Both the position numbers and the translations under genes were made by a program. Shown in pieces: positions 1 to 7,233 of a DNA stretch of 7,233 bases (the stretch's first letter is position 1; each line of letters opens with the position of its first letter). The notes under the pieces are model-generated. The model was not told where the DNA came from and did no database searches. It saw only the letters and a list, made by a program, of their open reading frames with translations. Location of the stretch: the NCBI GenBank assembly GCA_013298745.1, contig JAAFIT010000119.1:1-7233 (forward strand), in the 5' to 3' direction. This DNA comes from Sphingomonadales bacterium (GTDB taxonomy: Bacteria; Pseudomonadota; Alphaproteobacteria; Sphingomonadales; Sphingomonadaceae).

Positions 1-10
1 TCTGCCCAAC

Positions 11-23
11 TTACGAATCGTAA
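11..23. promoter_or_regulatory. 13-base dyad TTACGA-A-TCGTAA, possible operator
   Basis: TTACGA and TCGTAA are perfect inverted arms around a single central A. The centre contains GAATC, which fits GANTC, the CcrM methylation site of alphaproteobacteria. The site lies about 430 bases ahead of rne and at the very edge of the window, so it could equally belong to a gene to the left. The binding protein is unknown. Confidence 0.25.
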
Positions 24-58
24 AGGCTTTTCGCGCGGCGCGGCGTTTCGGCGTGGCC

Positions 59-87
59 TTGGTCCGTTCGTCGCACGCTGCTAACAA
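59..87 (+). promoter_or_regulatory. Weak candidate sigma-70-type promoter for rne
   Basis: TTGGTC (59-64) is followed, after a 17-base spacer, by TAACAA (82-87). The -10 side reads GCTAACAAAT, which partly fits the Caulobacter housekeeping -10 consensus GCTANAWC. Only about half the positions match in each element. If real, transcription would start near 94 and give a leader of about 360 nt. Other promoters further down the leader are equally possible. Confidence 0.18.
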
Positions 88-123
88 ATAGCATCAGCGC
101 CAAAAACCGCTGCCATTTCCGGG

Positions 124-167
124 CCGTTTCGACCTGTTGTCTGCAAAGATGATGTTTGTCGAAACGG
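124..167 (+). promoter_or_regulatory. 10-bp perfect inverted repeat in the rne leader
   Basis: CCGTTTCGAC (124-133) and GTCGAAACGG (158-167) are perfect reverse complements separated by 24 bases. In RNA this forms a stem with a large loop; in DNA it could be a spaced operator. It lies about 285 bases upstream of the rne start codon, so it falls inside the transcript only if transcription begins near the left edge of the window. Its function is inferred from position alone. Confidence 0.35.
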
Positions 168-441
168 GTGTTCGGAGATCACGTACCGGCCGGGGCAAGG
201 TTGTTCGCGCTCAGGGTCGGGCAGTTTCAAGGAACAGGATGCACGCATCGTCACATGGCTTTTCCGGGGGTGCCGATATGGCCGGTCCGGTTCGGCAGGT
301 GGCTGCTTCGCGTGCGCCGAATTTTTCGAACATTATCGTCTTTTCCCATTTTCCCAGCTTTCGGCGCGCGTCTCGCGTGGCCGATTCCCTCACCGATAGG
401 CGCCGCCGCTCACCCGTAACGGGTCGGGCCCGCCGCGCCAT

Positions 442-445
442 GGAG
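442..445 (+). promoter_or_regulatory. Ribosome binding site of rne
   Basis: GGAG lies 7 bases before the ATG at 453. It is the only good Shine-Dalgarno sequence near the start and fixes that start codon. A small dyad, ACCCGT-A-ACGGGT (412-424), ends 17 bases upstream of it and could influence access. Confidence 0.6.
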
Positions 446-452
446 CCATTCT

Positions 453-2993
453 ATGTCACTACGCATGCTGATCGACGCCCGCCACCCGGAGGAAACCCGG
501 GTCGCCGTGGTCAACGGACAACGCATTGAGGAATTCGATTTCGAGGCTGCTGATCGCAAGCAGCTGAAAGGCAATATCTACCTCGCCAAGGTCACCCGCG
601 TCGAACCCTCGCTGCAGGCGGCGTTCGTCGAATATGGCGGCAACCGCCACGGCTTTCTGGCCTTCAGCGAAATCCACCCCGATTATTATCAGATCCCGCG
701 TGAGGATCGCGAAGCGCTCCTGCGCGAAGAAGCCGAATTCGCCGCCGAGAATGACGATCATCATGACGAGGAGCTCGACGAGAACGGCGAACCGCGCGAC
801 GAGGTTGCCGAAACCGGCGGCCAGAGCGACGAGCCGACCGATGCGCTGCGCCGCAAGCGCCAGTCGCTGCGCCGCCGCTACAAGATTCAGGAAGTCATCC
901 ACCGCCGTCAGGTGCTGCTGATCCAGGTGGTGAAGGAAGAGCGCGGCTCGAAAGGGGCAGCGCTCACCACCTATCTCAGCCTCGCCGGCCGCTATTGCGT
1001 GCTGATGCCCAATACCGCGCATGGCGGCGGTATCAGCCGCAAGATCTCCAACATCGCCGATCGCAAGCGGCTGAAGGCGATCATGACCGATTTGAAGCTG
1101 CCACAGGGCATGGGCGCCATCGTCCGCACCGCCGGCCTCAAGCGCAGCAGTGACGAAATTCGCCGCGATTTCGATTATCTGACGCGCCTTTGGGACGAAA
1201 TCCGCGAAAAGACGCTGGCTTCGTCGGCACCAGCGCTGATCCACCAGGATTCGGACCTCATCAAACGCGCCATCCGCGACATCTATCACCGCGATATCGA
1301 TCAGGTGCTCGTTGAAGGCCCTGAAGGCTTTGCCGATGCCTCGCGCTTCATGTCGATGCTGATGCCGGCGCACACCCCCAAGGTGGTCGAATATTCCGAT
1401 AATGTGCCGCTGTTTCAGCGCTTCGGCGTCGAGGCGCAGCTGGAAGGCATGTACCAGCCGGTCGTCCAGCTCAAATCCGGCGGCTATATCGTCATCAACC
1501 CGACCGAGGCGCTGGTGTCGATCGACATCAACTCGGGCCGCTCGACGCGCGAATATGGCATCGAGGAAACCGCCACCAAGACCAACCTTGAAGCCGCCGA
1601 GGAAATCGGCCGCCAGCTGCGCCTGCGCGACATGGCCGGGCTGGTGGTGATCGATTTCATCGACATGGAAGTTTCCGCCAACAACCGCCGCGTCGAAAAG
1701 GCGATGAAGGATGCGCTGCGCAACGATCGCGCCCGCATCCAGATTGGCCGGATTTCGGCGTTCGGGCTGATGGAAATGAGCCGCCAGCGGCTGCGCACCG
1801 GCATCCTCGAAGCCTCCACCCATATCTGCCCGATGTGCGAAGGCACCGGCATGGTGCGCTCGGTTGCGTCCGCCGCGCTCGCCGCTTTGCGCGCGCTCGA
1901 AGCCGAAGCGCTGCGTGGGCGTGCGAGCGAATTCACCCTGCGCGCCGGCGATGAAGTGGCGGTCTATATCCTCAACAGGAAGCGCATCGAGCTTGCCGAG
2001 CTTGAGGAGCTTTACGGCGTCACCATCGTCACCGTGCCTGATGAATCGCTGATTGGCCCGAACTTCGCCATTGATTCGGCCGGCCCGCCGCCGACCAAGA
2101 AGGTCGAGATGCGGCCGCTGCCGACGCCGGTGCGGATCGAGGACGATCCCGATAACGAAGCCGCCGAAGCCGATGGCGATGCCGAAGATGGCGACGACCG
2201 GCCCCAGGGTGAACGCGCCGAACGTGGTGACCGGAACGGCCGCAACAAGCGCCGTCGTCGCGGCGGCCGCAATGGCCGCGGTGATGATGCCGAACGCGCT
2301 GCACCTGCCGAAACGGCCGATGCCGGTGACGAGGGCGATGACGTGCCTGTGGTCGCCCAGCCGGGCGAGACGCCGGCCGAAACCGAAGCCCGAGGCCAGC
2401 GCGATCGCAAGCGCCGCCGCCGTGGCCGTCGCGGCAAACGCGATGGCGCGCGTGACGTGGCGGCCGCAGCACCGGGCGACGCAGCGGTGACCGCAGTGGT
2501 AGAAGCACCAGCGTCGGCACCCGACGCTGCGGACGAGGCCGCCGCCAAGCCCAAGCGCAATCGCCGTCGCAAGGCCGATGTCGAAGCTGTTCCCGATCTT
2601 GCCGCTGCTGAAGCGCCGGTGGTGGAAGCCGAAGCTGTTGCACCGCCGGCTAAGGGATCCCGCAAGCGCCCGAGCAAGGCCAAGGCCGCCTCGGTTGCCC
2701 CGGTCGAGGTCGTGGCTGCCCCGGTCGTCGCCGATCCGCCCGCCGAAACCGAAGCCGAAACCGAAGCCAAACCGAAGCGGGCGCGCAAGCCCAAGGCCGA
2801 AGCCGTCGTGGAACCGGTCGCCGAAGTGGTGGCGGAAAAGCCGGCCAAGGCGCCGCGCAAGCCCGCCAAGGCTGCCGCTGCGGCCCCGGTCGAAGCGGTT
2901 GTGGCGGCAGAGCCTGTCGCAGCTGCCGAACCCGAGCCGGAAGCCCCCGCCGGCCCGCCGAAAAAGGGCTGGTGGCAACGCACCTTCGGCTGA
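453..2993 (+). CDS. rne: Ribonuclease E (Rne/Rng family), degradosome scaffold
   Basis: This is the endoribonuclease that starts bulk mRNA decay and processes rRNA and tRNA precursors, and it scaffolds the RNA degradosome. The 846 residues contain an S1 RNA-binding domain (about 38-175, with F58 and F68 in the aromatic patch), a 5'-monophosphate sensor (VRTAG, R225/T226), the DNase I-like catalytic core with Mg-binding D358 (SIDINSGR) and D401 (VIDFIDM), and the Zn-link CPMC (C459, C462). These match E. coli D303, D346, C404 and C407 with a constant offset of 55. The offset comes from an acidic-then-basic insertion in S1 (about 88-142). Residues 540-846 are disordered and low-complexity: acidic runs, arginine-rich patches (about 594-610, 649-663, 698-707) and Ala/Val/Pro/Lys stretches. 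They end in KKGWWQRTFG, like the PNPase-binding GWW end of Caulobacter RNase E. The start is supported by GGAG at 442-445, 7 bases before ATG, and by MLIDAR aligning with the E. coli N-terminus. Confidence 0.97.
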   Translation: MSLRMLIDARHPEETRVAVVNGQRIEEFDFEAADRKQLKGNIYLAKVTRVEPSLQAAFVEYGGNRHGFLAFSEIHPDYYQIPREDREALLREEAEFAAENDDHHDEELDENGEPRDEVAETGGQSDEPTDALRRKRQSLRRRYKIQEVIHRRQVLLIQVVKEERGSKGAALTTYLSLAGRYCVLMPNTAHGGGISRKISNIADRKRLKAIMTDLKLPQGMGAIVRTAGLKRSSDEIRRDFDYLTRLWDEIREKTLASSAPALIHQDSDLIKRAIRDIYHRDIDQVLVEGPEGFADASRFMSMLMPAHTPKVVEYSDNVPLFQRFGVEAQLEGMYQPVVQLKSGGYIVINPTEALVSIDINSGRSTREYGIEETATKTNLEAAEEIGRQLRLRDMAGLVVIDFIDMEVSANNRRVEKAMKDALRNDRARIQIGRISAFGLMEMSRQRLRTGILEASTHICPMCEGTGMVRSVASAALAALRALEAEALRGRASEFTLRAGDEVAVYILNRKRIELAELEELYGVTIVTVPDESLIGPNFAIDSAGPPPTKKVEMRPLPTPVRIEDDPDNEAAEADGDAEDGDDRPQGERAERGDRNGRNKRRRRGGRNGRGDDAERAAPAETADAGDEGDDVPVVAQPGETPAETEARGQRDRKRRRRGRRGKRDGARDVAAAAPGDAAVTAVVEAPASAPDAADEAAAKPKRNRRRKADVEAVPDLAAAEAPVVEAEAVAPPAKGSRKRPSKAKAASVAPVEVVAAPVVADPPAETEAETEAKPKRARKPKAEAVVEPVAEVVAEKPAKAPRKPAKAAAAAPVEAVVAAEPVAAAEPEPEAPAGPPKKGWWQRTFG
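2742..2776 (+). repeat. 12-base tandem repeat within the rne tail
   Basis: The unit GCCGAAACCGAA occurs twice exactly (2742-2753 and 2754-2765), followed by a one-base-shorter near copy, GCCAAACCGAA. It encodes AETEAETEAKP in the disordered tail, near residues 764-774. Similar Glu/Ala-Lys/Pro runs follow nearby, suggesting the tail evolves by slippage and internal duplication. Confidence 0.7.
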
Positions 2994-3014
2994 TTCTTTC
3001 GGCGCACTGACATG

Positions 3015-3048
3015 ATCGCCCCGGGTTTCTATCGAAGCCCGGGGCGAT
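3015..3048 (+). terminator. Rho-independent-type terminator hairpin after rne
   Basis: ATCGCCCCGGGTTTC (3015-3029) pairs with GAAGCCCGGGGCGAT (3034-3048) over 15 bp with one G-U wobble, closing on the 4-base loop TATC. It begins 21 bases after the rne stop. The downstream run TGCGTTG is poor in T, as is common in GC-rich alphaproteobacteria, so termination may be partial or Rho-assisted. It separates rne from the sulfate-assimilation operon. Confidence 0.85.
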
Positions 3049-3087
3049 TGCGTTGAAAACACCGAGTCAACCGATGGGGAAAGATCG

Positions 3088-3103
3088 CTTGGCCATGGCC
3101 AAG
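3088..3103. promoter_or_regulatory. Perfect 16-base palindrome upstream of cobA, candidate operator
   Basis: CTTGGCCATGGCCAAG is an uninterrupted, perfectly self-complementary 16-mer lying 57 bases before the cobA start codon, between the rne terminator and the operon. This is where an operator for the cobA-cysH operon would be expected. I do not recognise the motif as the site of a named regulator. GANTC sites occur at 3064-3068 and at 3103-3107, the latter overlapping its last base. The binding function is inferred from symmetry and position. Confidence 0.45.
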
Positions 3104-3160
3104 AATCCGTTGCAGCGCAGCATCTGGCGCCGGGGCCACCACAGCGCCTAAGTCGGTGAC

Positions 3161-3940
3161 ATGGAAAACACCGCAAAATCCGGCCGGGTTCTGCTCGTCG
3201 GCGCCGGCCCCGGCGCTGCCGATCTGCTCACCCTGCGTGCCGTTCGCGCTTTGGAACAGGCCGATGTCGTCGTTCACGATGGCCTCGTTGGTGCCGATGT
3301 CATGGCTTTGGTGCCGCCTGCCGCGCGGCTCGTTTCGGTTGCCAAGCGCCGTGACCGCCATACCATGCAGCAGGAAGCGATCGGCGATCTGCTCGTCGCC
3401 GAGGCGCTGGCCGGCAACATCGTCGTGCGGCTGAAGGGCGGCGACCCCTTCATCTTCGGCCGCGGCGGCGAGGAAGTCTCCGCCTGCTATGCTGCCGGTG
3501 TCTCGGTGGAGGTCATCCCCGGCATTTCATCGGCCATGGGCGGCGCCGCAGCAGCGTTGATGCCGCTCACGCACCGCGATCACGCCTCGATCGTCAGCTT
3601 CGTTGCCGGCGAATGCCGTGGGCTTGCCGATCAGAACTGGGTCGGGCTCGCCGGCAAGGGCCGCACCCTGGTCATCTACATGGGCGTTACCGGTGCCTAC
3701 GCAATCGCTGAAAAGCTCATCGCCGATGGCCTCGCCCCCGATACCCCGATCGCCATCCTTGAACGCGCCACGCTGCCCGGCATGCGCGTGCTGCGCAGCC
3801 TGCTTGCCGATCTCGGCGGGCTGGTGGCGCGCCAGGCGGTCATTTCGCCTGCGCTGATCATCGTCGGAGATGTCGCCACCCTGGGTGACGATGCCGCAAT
3901 TTCAAACCTGACAAAGGCCCTGCCATGCCCCGTATCCTGA
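3161..3940 (+). CDS. cobA: Uroporphyrinogen-III C-methyltransferase (SUMT)
   Basis: This enzyme transfers two methyl groups from SAM to uroporphyrinogen III, giving precorrin-2, the precursor of siroheme (needed by the CysI encoded just downstream) and of cobalamin. The 259 residues cover one complete tetrapyrrole-methylase domain. Visible motifs are GAGPG (14-18, SAM loop), VRLKGGDPFIFGRGGEE (89-105), VIPGISSA (118-125), PLTHRD (135-140), TLVIYMG (169-175), ERATLPG (201-207) and SPALIIVGDV (229-238). It is a stand-alone SUMT: the dehydrogenase/ferrochelatase half of CysG is absent, so those steps must be encoded elsewhere. The histidine often found after the FV.G strand is replaced by glutamate (FVAGE, E151). 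An in-frame TAA at 3149-3151 rules out any longer N-terminus. The Shine-Dalgarno sequence is weak (GGTGA abuts the ATG). The last 16 bases overlap the next gene. The symbol could also be written cysG-like; the activity is well supported. Confidence 0.93.
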   Translation: MENTAKSGRVLLVGAGPGAADLLTLRAVRALEQADVVVHDGLVGADVMALVPPAARLVSVAKRRDRHTMQQEAIGDLLVAEALAGNIVVRLKGGDPFIFGRGGEEVSACYAAGVSVEVIPGISSAMGGAAAALMPLTHRDHASIVSFVAGECRGLADQNWVGLAGKGRTLVIYMGVTGAYAIAEKLIADGLAPDTPIAILERATLPGMRVLRSLLADLGGLVARQAVISPALIIVGDVATLGDDAAISNLTKALPCPVS

Positions 3941-4211
3941 CCGGCAACCGCCTCGAAACCGGCGATGTGCTGTGGTGGAATGGTTCCGACTGGAGCCTGC
4001 ATCTGAAGGACGCCGTTGCCATCGGCGATGAAGGCGACGCCCTGCTGGCGCAACTGATCGCCGCCGAGCGCATCAATGATCCGGCGCTGATCGATGTCAC
4101 CGGCGAAACCGGTGCCTTTGTTCCCACCACCACCCGCGAGCGGGTCCGCGCCGTCGGCCCCAGCGTCCGCCCCGATTTTGCCCTGCCCAGCCTGTCCGTG
4201 GAAGCCATCTG

Positions 4212-4212
<1 letters not shown>
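3925..4212 (+). CDS. DUF2849 family protein, sulfite-reductase-associated
   Basis: A 95-residue soluble protein of unknown function that resembles the DUF2849 family, small proteins typically found next to cysI in alphaproteobacteria. I see no cysteines, no membrane segment and no signal peptide, so it should be a cytoplasmic protein that does not bind an iron-sulfur cluster by itself. The N-terminal third has the character of a small beta domain (LTGNRLETGDVLWW, residues 5-18), followed by an alpha-helical stretch with an Asp/Glu-rich face (about 35-50). It overlaps cobA by 16 bases in another frame, with AAAGG at 3913-3917 serving as its ribosome binding site. Its stop codon shares one base with the cysI start (TGATG). 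This position suggests a helper role for CysI, such as assembly, siroheme delivery or electron donation, but that is inference. Confidence 0.85.
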
Positions 4213-5844
<1,632 letters not shown>

Positions 5845-5852
<8 letters not shown>

Positions 5853-6330
5853 TAATCAGGATCAGCAGGCCGTCGCCGGCGCGCCATCACCAGCGCTCGA
5901 CGACTCCCCCGCCCGGCTGCGCTTTCGCGACGATGCGCCGTTCGAAAGCCCGATCGCGCCGCTCGCCGATTTCCTCGCTGGCGGCAATTTTGCCGCCGTC
6001 CGCATCGAGCCGGGCGAGGACGCGCGCGATCTCCTGCCGCATCTCGGCCGCCTGAAGCTCGTCGAAATCGCTTTCCCGAAATTCCGCGATGGCCGCGGCT
6101 ATTCCTCGGCTGCGGTGCTGCGCCAGGCTGGCTTTACCGGCGAAATCCGCGCCGCGGGCGATGTGCTCGTCGATCAATTGGGCTTCATGCGCCGGGTGGG
6201 GTTTGACAGCTTCGCGCCCAACAAGCCGCTCGATCTGAAGGTCGTCCAGGCGACGCTCGATCGCTACCCCTATGTCTATATGAAGGCGGCGGACGGCCGC
6301 GCCCCGGTCTGGGCACTGCGGCATGGCTGA
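5845..6330 (+). CDS. DUF934 family protein, sulfite-reductase-associated
   Basis: A 161-residue cytoplasmic protein of the DUF934 type, whose biochemical role is not established. The first 25 or so residues are Ala/Pro/Asp-rich and probably disordered. The conserved core begins near residue 40. It includes ADFLAGGNFAAVRIEPGED (41-59), the signature FPKFRDGRGYS (77-87), GEIRAAGDVLVDQLGFMRRVGFD (99-121) and a C-terminal MKAADGRAPVWALRH (146-160). There are no cysteines and no membrane segment, so it cannot carry a cysteine-ligated cluster on its own. It overlaps cysI by 8 bases, with AAGGA at 5832-5836 as ribosome binding site, and overlaps cysH by 8 bases. The conserved Arg/Lys/Asp-rich signature suggests binding of an anion, nucleotide or cofactor, or a partner surface. 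A role helping CysI or linking CysH and CysI is inferred from location only. Confidence 0.9.
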
Positions 6331-7060
6331 AGCGGCGCGCCAGATCGACGTCATTGATACGGCACCGCCGTTCACTGCCGACGATGTGGCGCGGCTGAAT
6401 GCCAAATTTGCAAGTGTCGGTACCGCCGACATGCTCGCCGATCTGCTGTCGGGTGAATTGAAAGGCCGCGTCGCTGCGGTCTCGTCGTTCGGCAGCGAAT
6501 CGGCGGTGCTGCTCGATCTTGTCGCCGCGGTGGACAAGGACGTGCCGGTGATCTTCATCAACACCCAGAAGATCTTCGGCGAAACCCTCGCCTATCGCGA
6601 CACGCTCTCCGAACAATTGGGCTTCACCGATTTGCGCGTTTTCCGCCCCGATCCGCGGCTGCTGGCAGCGAAGGACGAAACGTCGCTACGCTGGAGCTAT
6701 GACCCCGATGGCTGCTGCGATCTCCGCAAGGTCGAGCCGCTGCGTCGCGCGCTGGCGCCCTTCGACGCCTGGGTTTCCGGCCGCAAGGCCTTTCAGGGCA
6801 AAAGCCGCACCGCCTTGCCGCGCTTCGAACTCGACGAGGGCCGCTTGAAAATCAACCCGCTCGCTGATTGGGACAAAGCGGCGCTCGATGCGCATTTCGA
6901 GGCGCGCAAGCTCCCCCGCCACCCGCTCGAAGCCCAAGGTTACCCCAGCGTCGGCTGCGTGCCTTGCACCAGCCAAGTCCAGCCCGGCGAAGACCCCCGC
7001 GCCGGCCGCTGGCGCGGCTGGGACAAGACCGAGTGCGGCATCCACGATCCGGTGTTTTAA
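6323..7060 (+). CDS. cysH: Assimilatory adenylylsulfate (APS) reductase, [4Fe-4S] type
   Basis: It reduces APS to sulfite and AMP with electrons from thioredoxin or glutaredoxin, feeding CysI. The 245 residues show a PP-loop-like nucleotide site (SSFGSES, 54-60), FINTQKIFGETLAYRD (78-93), the cluster motif CC (131-132, CCDLRK) paired with CVPC (C212, C215), and the C-terminal catalytic cysteine motif ECGIH (C238), which forms the enzyme thiosulfonate intermediate. The paired CC and CxxC cysteines mark the iron-sulfur APS-reductase class and are absent from E. coli-type PAPS reductase. APS is therefore the likely substrate and a CysC kinase would not be needed for this route. The gene starts inside the DUF934 gene with an 8-base overlap and without an obvious Shine-Dalgarno sequence, so translational coupling is likely. 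It is the last gene of the operon. Length and termini look complete. Confidence 0.94.
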   Translation: MAEAARQIDVIDTAPPFTADDVARLNAKFASVGTADMLADLLSGELKGRVAAVSSFGSESAVLLDLVAAVDKDVPVIFINTQKIFGETLAYRDTLSEQLGFTDLRVFRPDPRLLAAKDETSLRWSYDPDGCCDLRKVEPLRRALAPFDAWVSGRKAFQGKSRTALPRFELDEGRLKINPLADWDKAALDAHFEARKLPRHPLEAQGYPSVGCVPCTSQVQPGEDPRAGRWRGWDKTECGIHDPVF

Positions 7061-7126
7061 GGCGCAGCGCGGCCAGCGCCGGCGCGAAGCGCAAGGCGCG
7101 GACTCGTGCCAGCCCGGCCAGCGGGG

Positions 7127-7147
7127 CGGTTGGCCCTCCGCCAACCG
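7127..7147 (+). terminator. Hairpin 1 downstream of cysH
   Basis: CGGTTGGC (7127-7134) and GCCAACCG (7140-7147) form a perfect 8-bp stem around the loop CCTCC. Flanking GGG (7124-7126) and CCC (7150-7152) could extend it across a 2-base bulge. It lies 66 bases after the cysH stop and has no T-tract behind it, so it may be a terminator component, an mRNA 3'-end stabiliser or part of a repeat. Confidence 0.45.
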
Positions 7148-7159
7148 AACCCGTCTGAC

Positions 7160-7189
7160 GGCAGCCGCGGCTTTGCCGCGGCAAGTGCC
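7160..7189 (+). terminator. Hairpin 2 downstream of cysH, probable operon terminator
   Basis: GCCGCGGC (7164-7171) pairs with GCCGCGGC (7175-7182) around the loop TTT. An outer GGCA (7160-7163) pairs with TGCC (7186-7189) across a 3-base AAG bulge. The following CTGTCTGTTTC is the most T-rich stretch of the tail, which makes this the better terminator candidate of the two. Confidence 0.55.
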
Positions 7190-7233
7190 CTGTCTGTTTC
7201 GCCGCCAGGATCTGGTAGTTATCGGCGCAGCGG

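Larger units (their letters stand above)
1..452. other. Intergenic region / rne 5' leader, no supported gene
   Basis: I find no convincing protein gene here. The open frames are short, overlap one another on both strands, lack a Shine-Dalgarno sequence and resemble no family I recognise. Minus-strand frames starting at the CAT triplets near 92 and 114 close within 12 to 29 codons, so no divergent gene start is visible either. The stretch does hold a 13-base dyad (11-23), a 10-bp inverted repeat (124-133 with 158-167), a U-rich tract (about 321-360) and a small dyad (412-424) just before rne. It most likely contains the rne promoter and a long untranslated leader. In E. coli the rne leader is about 360 nt long and mediates autoregulation by RNase E; applying that here is inference. 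Confidence 0.7.

Noticed and set aside
137..529. Plus-strand open frame of 130 codons overlapping the rne start
   Set aside because: It has arginine-rich random composition, no ribosome binding site and no family resemblance, and it overlaps the well-supported N-terminus of RNase E in another frame.
3049..3160. A riboswitch (cobalamin, SAM) ahead of cobA
   Set aside because: The 112-base spacer is too short for a cobalamin riboswitch and I see none of the conserved boxes or stems of SAM classes; the symmetry there fits a DNA palindrome better.
3074..3160. Longer N-terminus for cobA starting at 3074
   Set aside because: The frame is the same, but the TAA at 3149-3151 separates it from the ATG at 3161, and the SUMT domain begins normally soon after residue 8.
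459..3176. Very long minus-strand open frame (905 codons) opposite rne
   Set aside because: It mirrors rne codon by codon, has the low-complexity Gly/Phe/Arg/His composition expected of an antisense shadow in GC-rich DNA, runs through the rne terminator and resembles no protein family.
6852..7184. Minus-strand open frames at the right end (to about 7184)
   Set aside because: They overlap cysH and the hairpin region, have Arg/Ala/Gly-rich composition and match no family; they are best explained by GC-rich repeats.

Overview
This GC-rich window, with NNC/NNG-dominated codons, reads as a chromosomal segment from an alphaproteobacterium, most likely of the order Sphingomonadales. That placement is an inference from three things: the style of the RNase E (acidic insertion inside the S1 domain, C-terminal GWW motif), the gene order cobA-DUF2849-cysI-DUF934-cysH, and protein-level resemblance. 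I see no sign of phage, insertion sequence, CRISPR or recent gene transfer. Six protein genes are well supported, all on the plus strand.

Left part (1-3048): a roughly 450-base leader or intergenic stretch holds no convincing gene but several dyads and a conspicuous U-rich tract. It precedes rne, which encodes RNase E, the central endonuclease of mRNA decay. The rne gene ends in a low-complexity scaffold tail and a terminal GWW motif of the kind that recruits PNPase in Caulobacter. A strong GC-rich hairpin at 3015-3048 closes the rne unit.

Right part (3049-7060): a tightly packed operon for the reductive half of sulfate assimilation. A 112-base spacer after the terminator carries a perfect 16-base palindrome and presumably the operon promoter. 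CobA (SUMT) makes precorrin-2, the siroheme precursor. CysI is the siroheme/[4Fe-4S] reductase that uses siroheme to reduce sulfite (possibly nitrite). CysH is an iron-sulfur APS reductase that makes the sulfite. Two small uncharacterised proteins, DUF2849 and DUF934, sit on either side of cysI. Every junction from cobA to cysH overlaps by 1 to 16 bases, so the five genes are almost certainly co-transcribed and translationally coupled. No CysJ-type flavoprotein is encoded here, so the electron donor for CysI is an open question in which the two DUF proteins are of interest.

Tail (7061-7233): no gene is supported. The stretch holds two good hairpins, either the operon terminator or part of a repeat-like intergenic element.

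Most of the window is conserved core metabolism. The least explained parts are the palindrome with its overlapping short frame in front of cobA, the two DUF partners of CysI, the structured rne leader, and the hairpin-rich tail.
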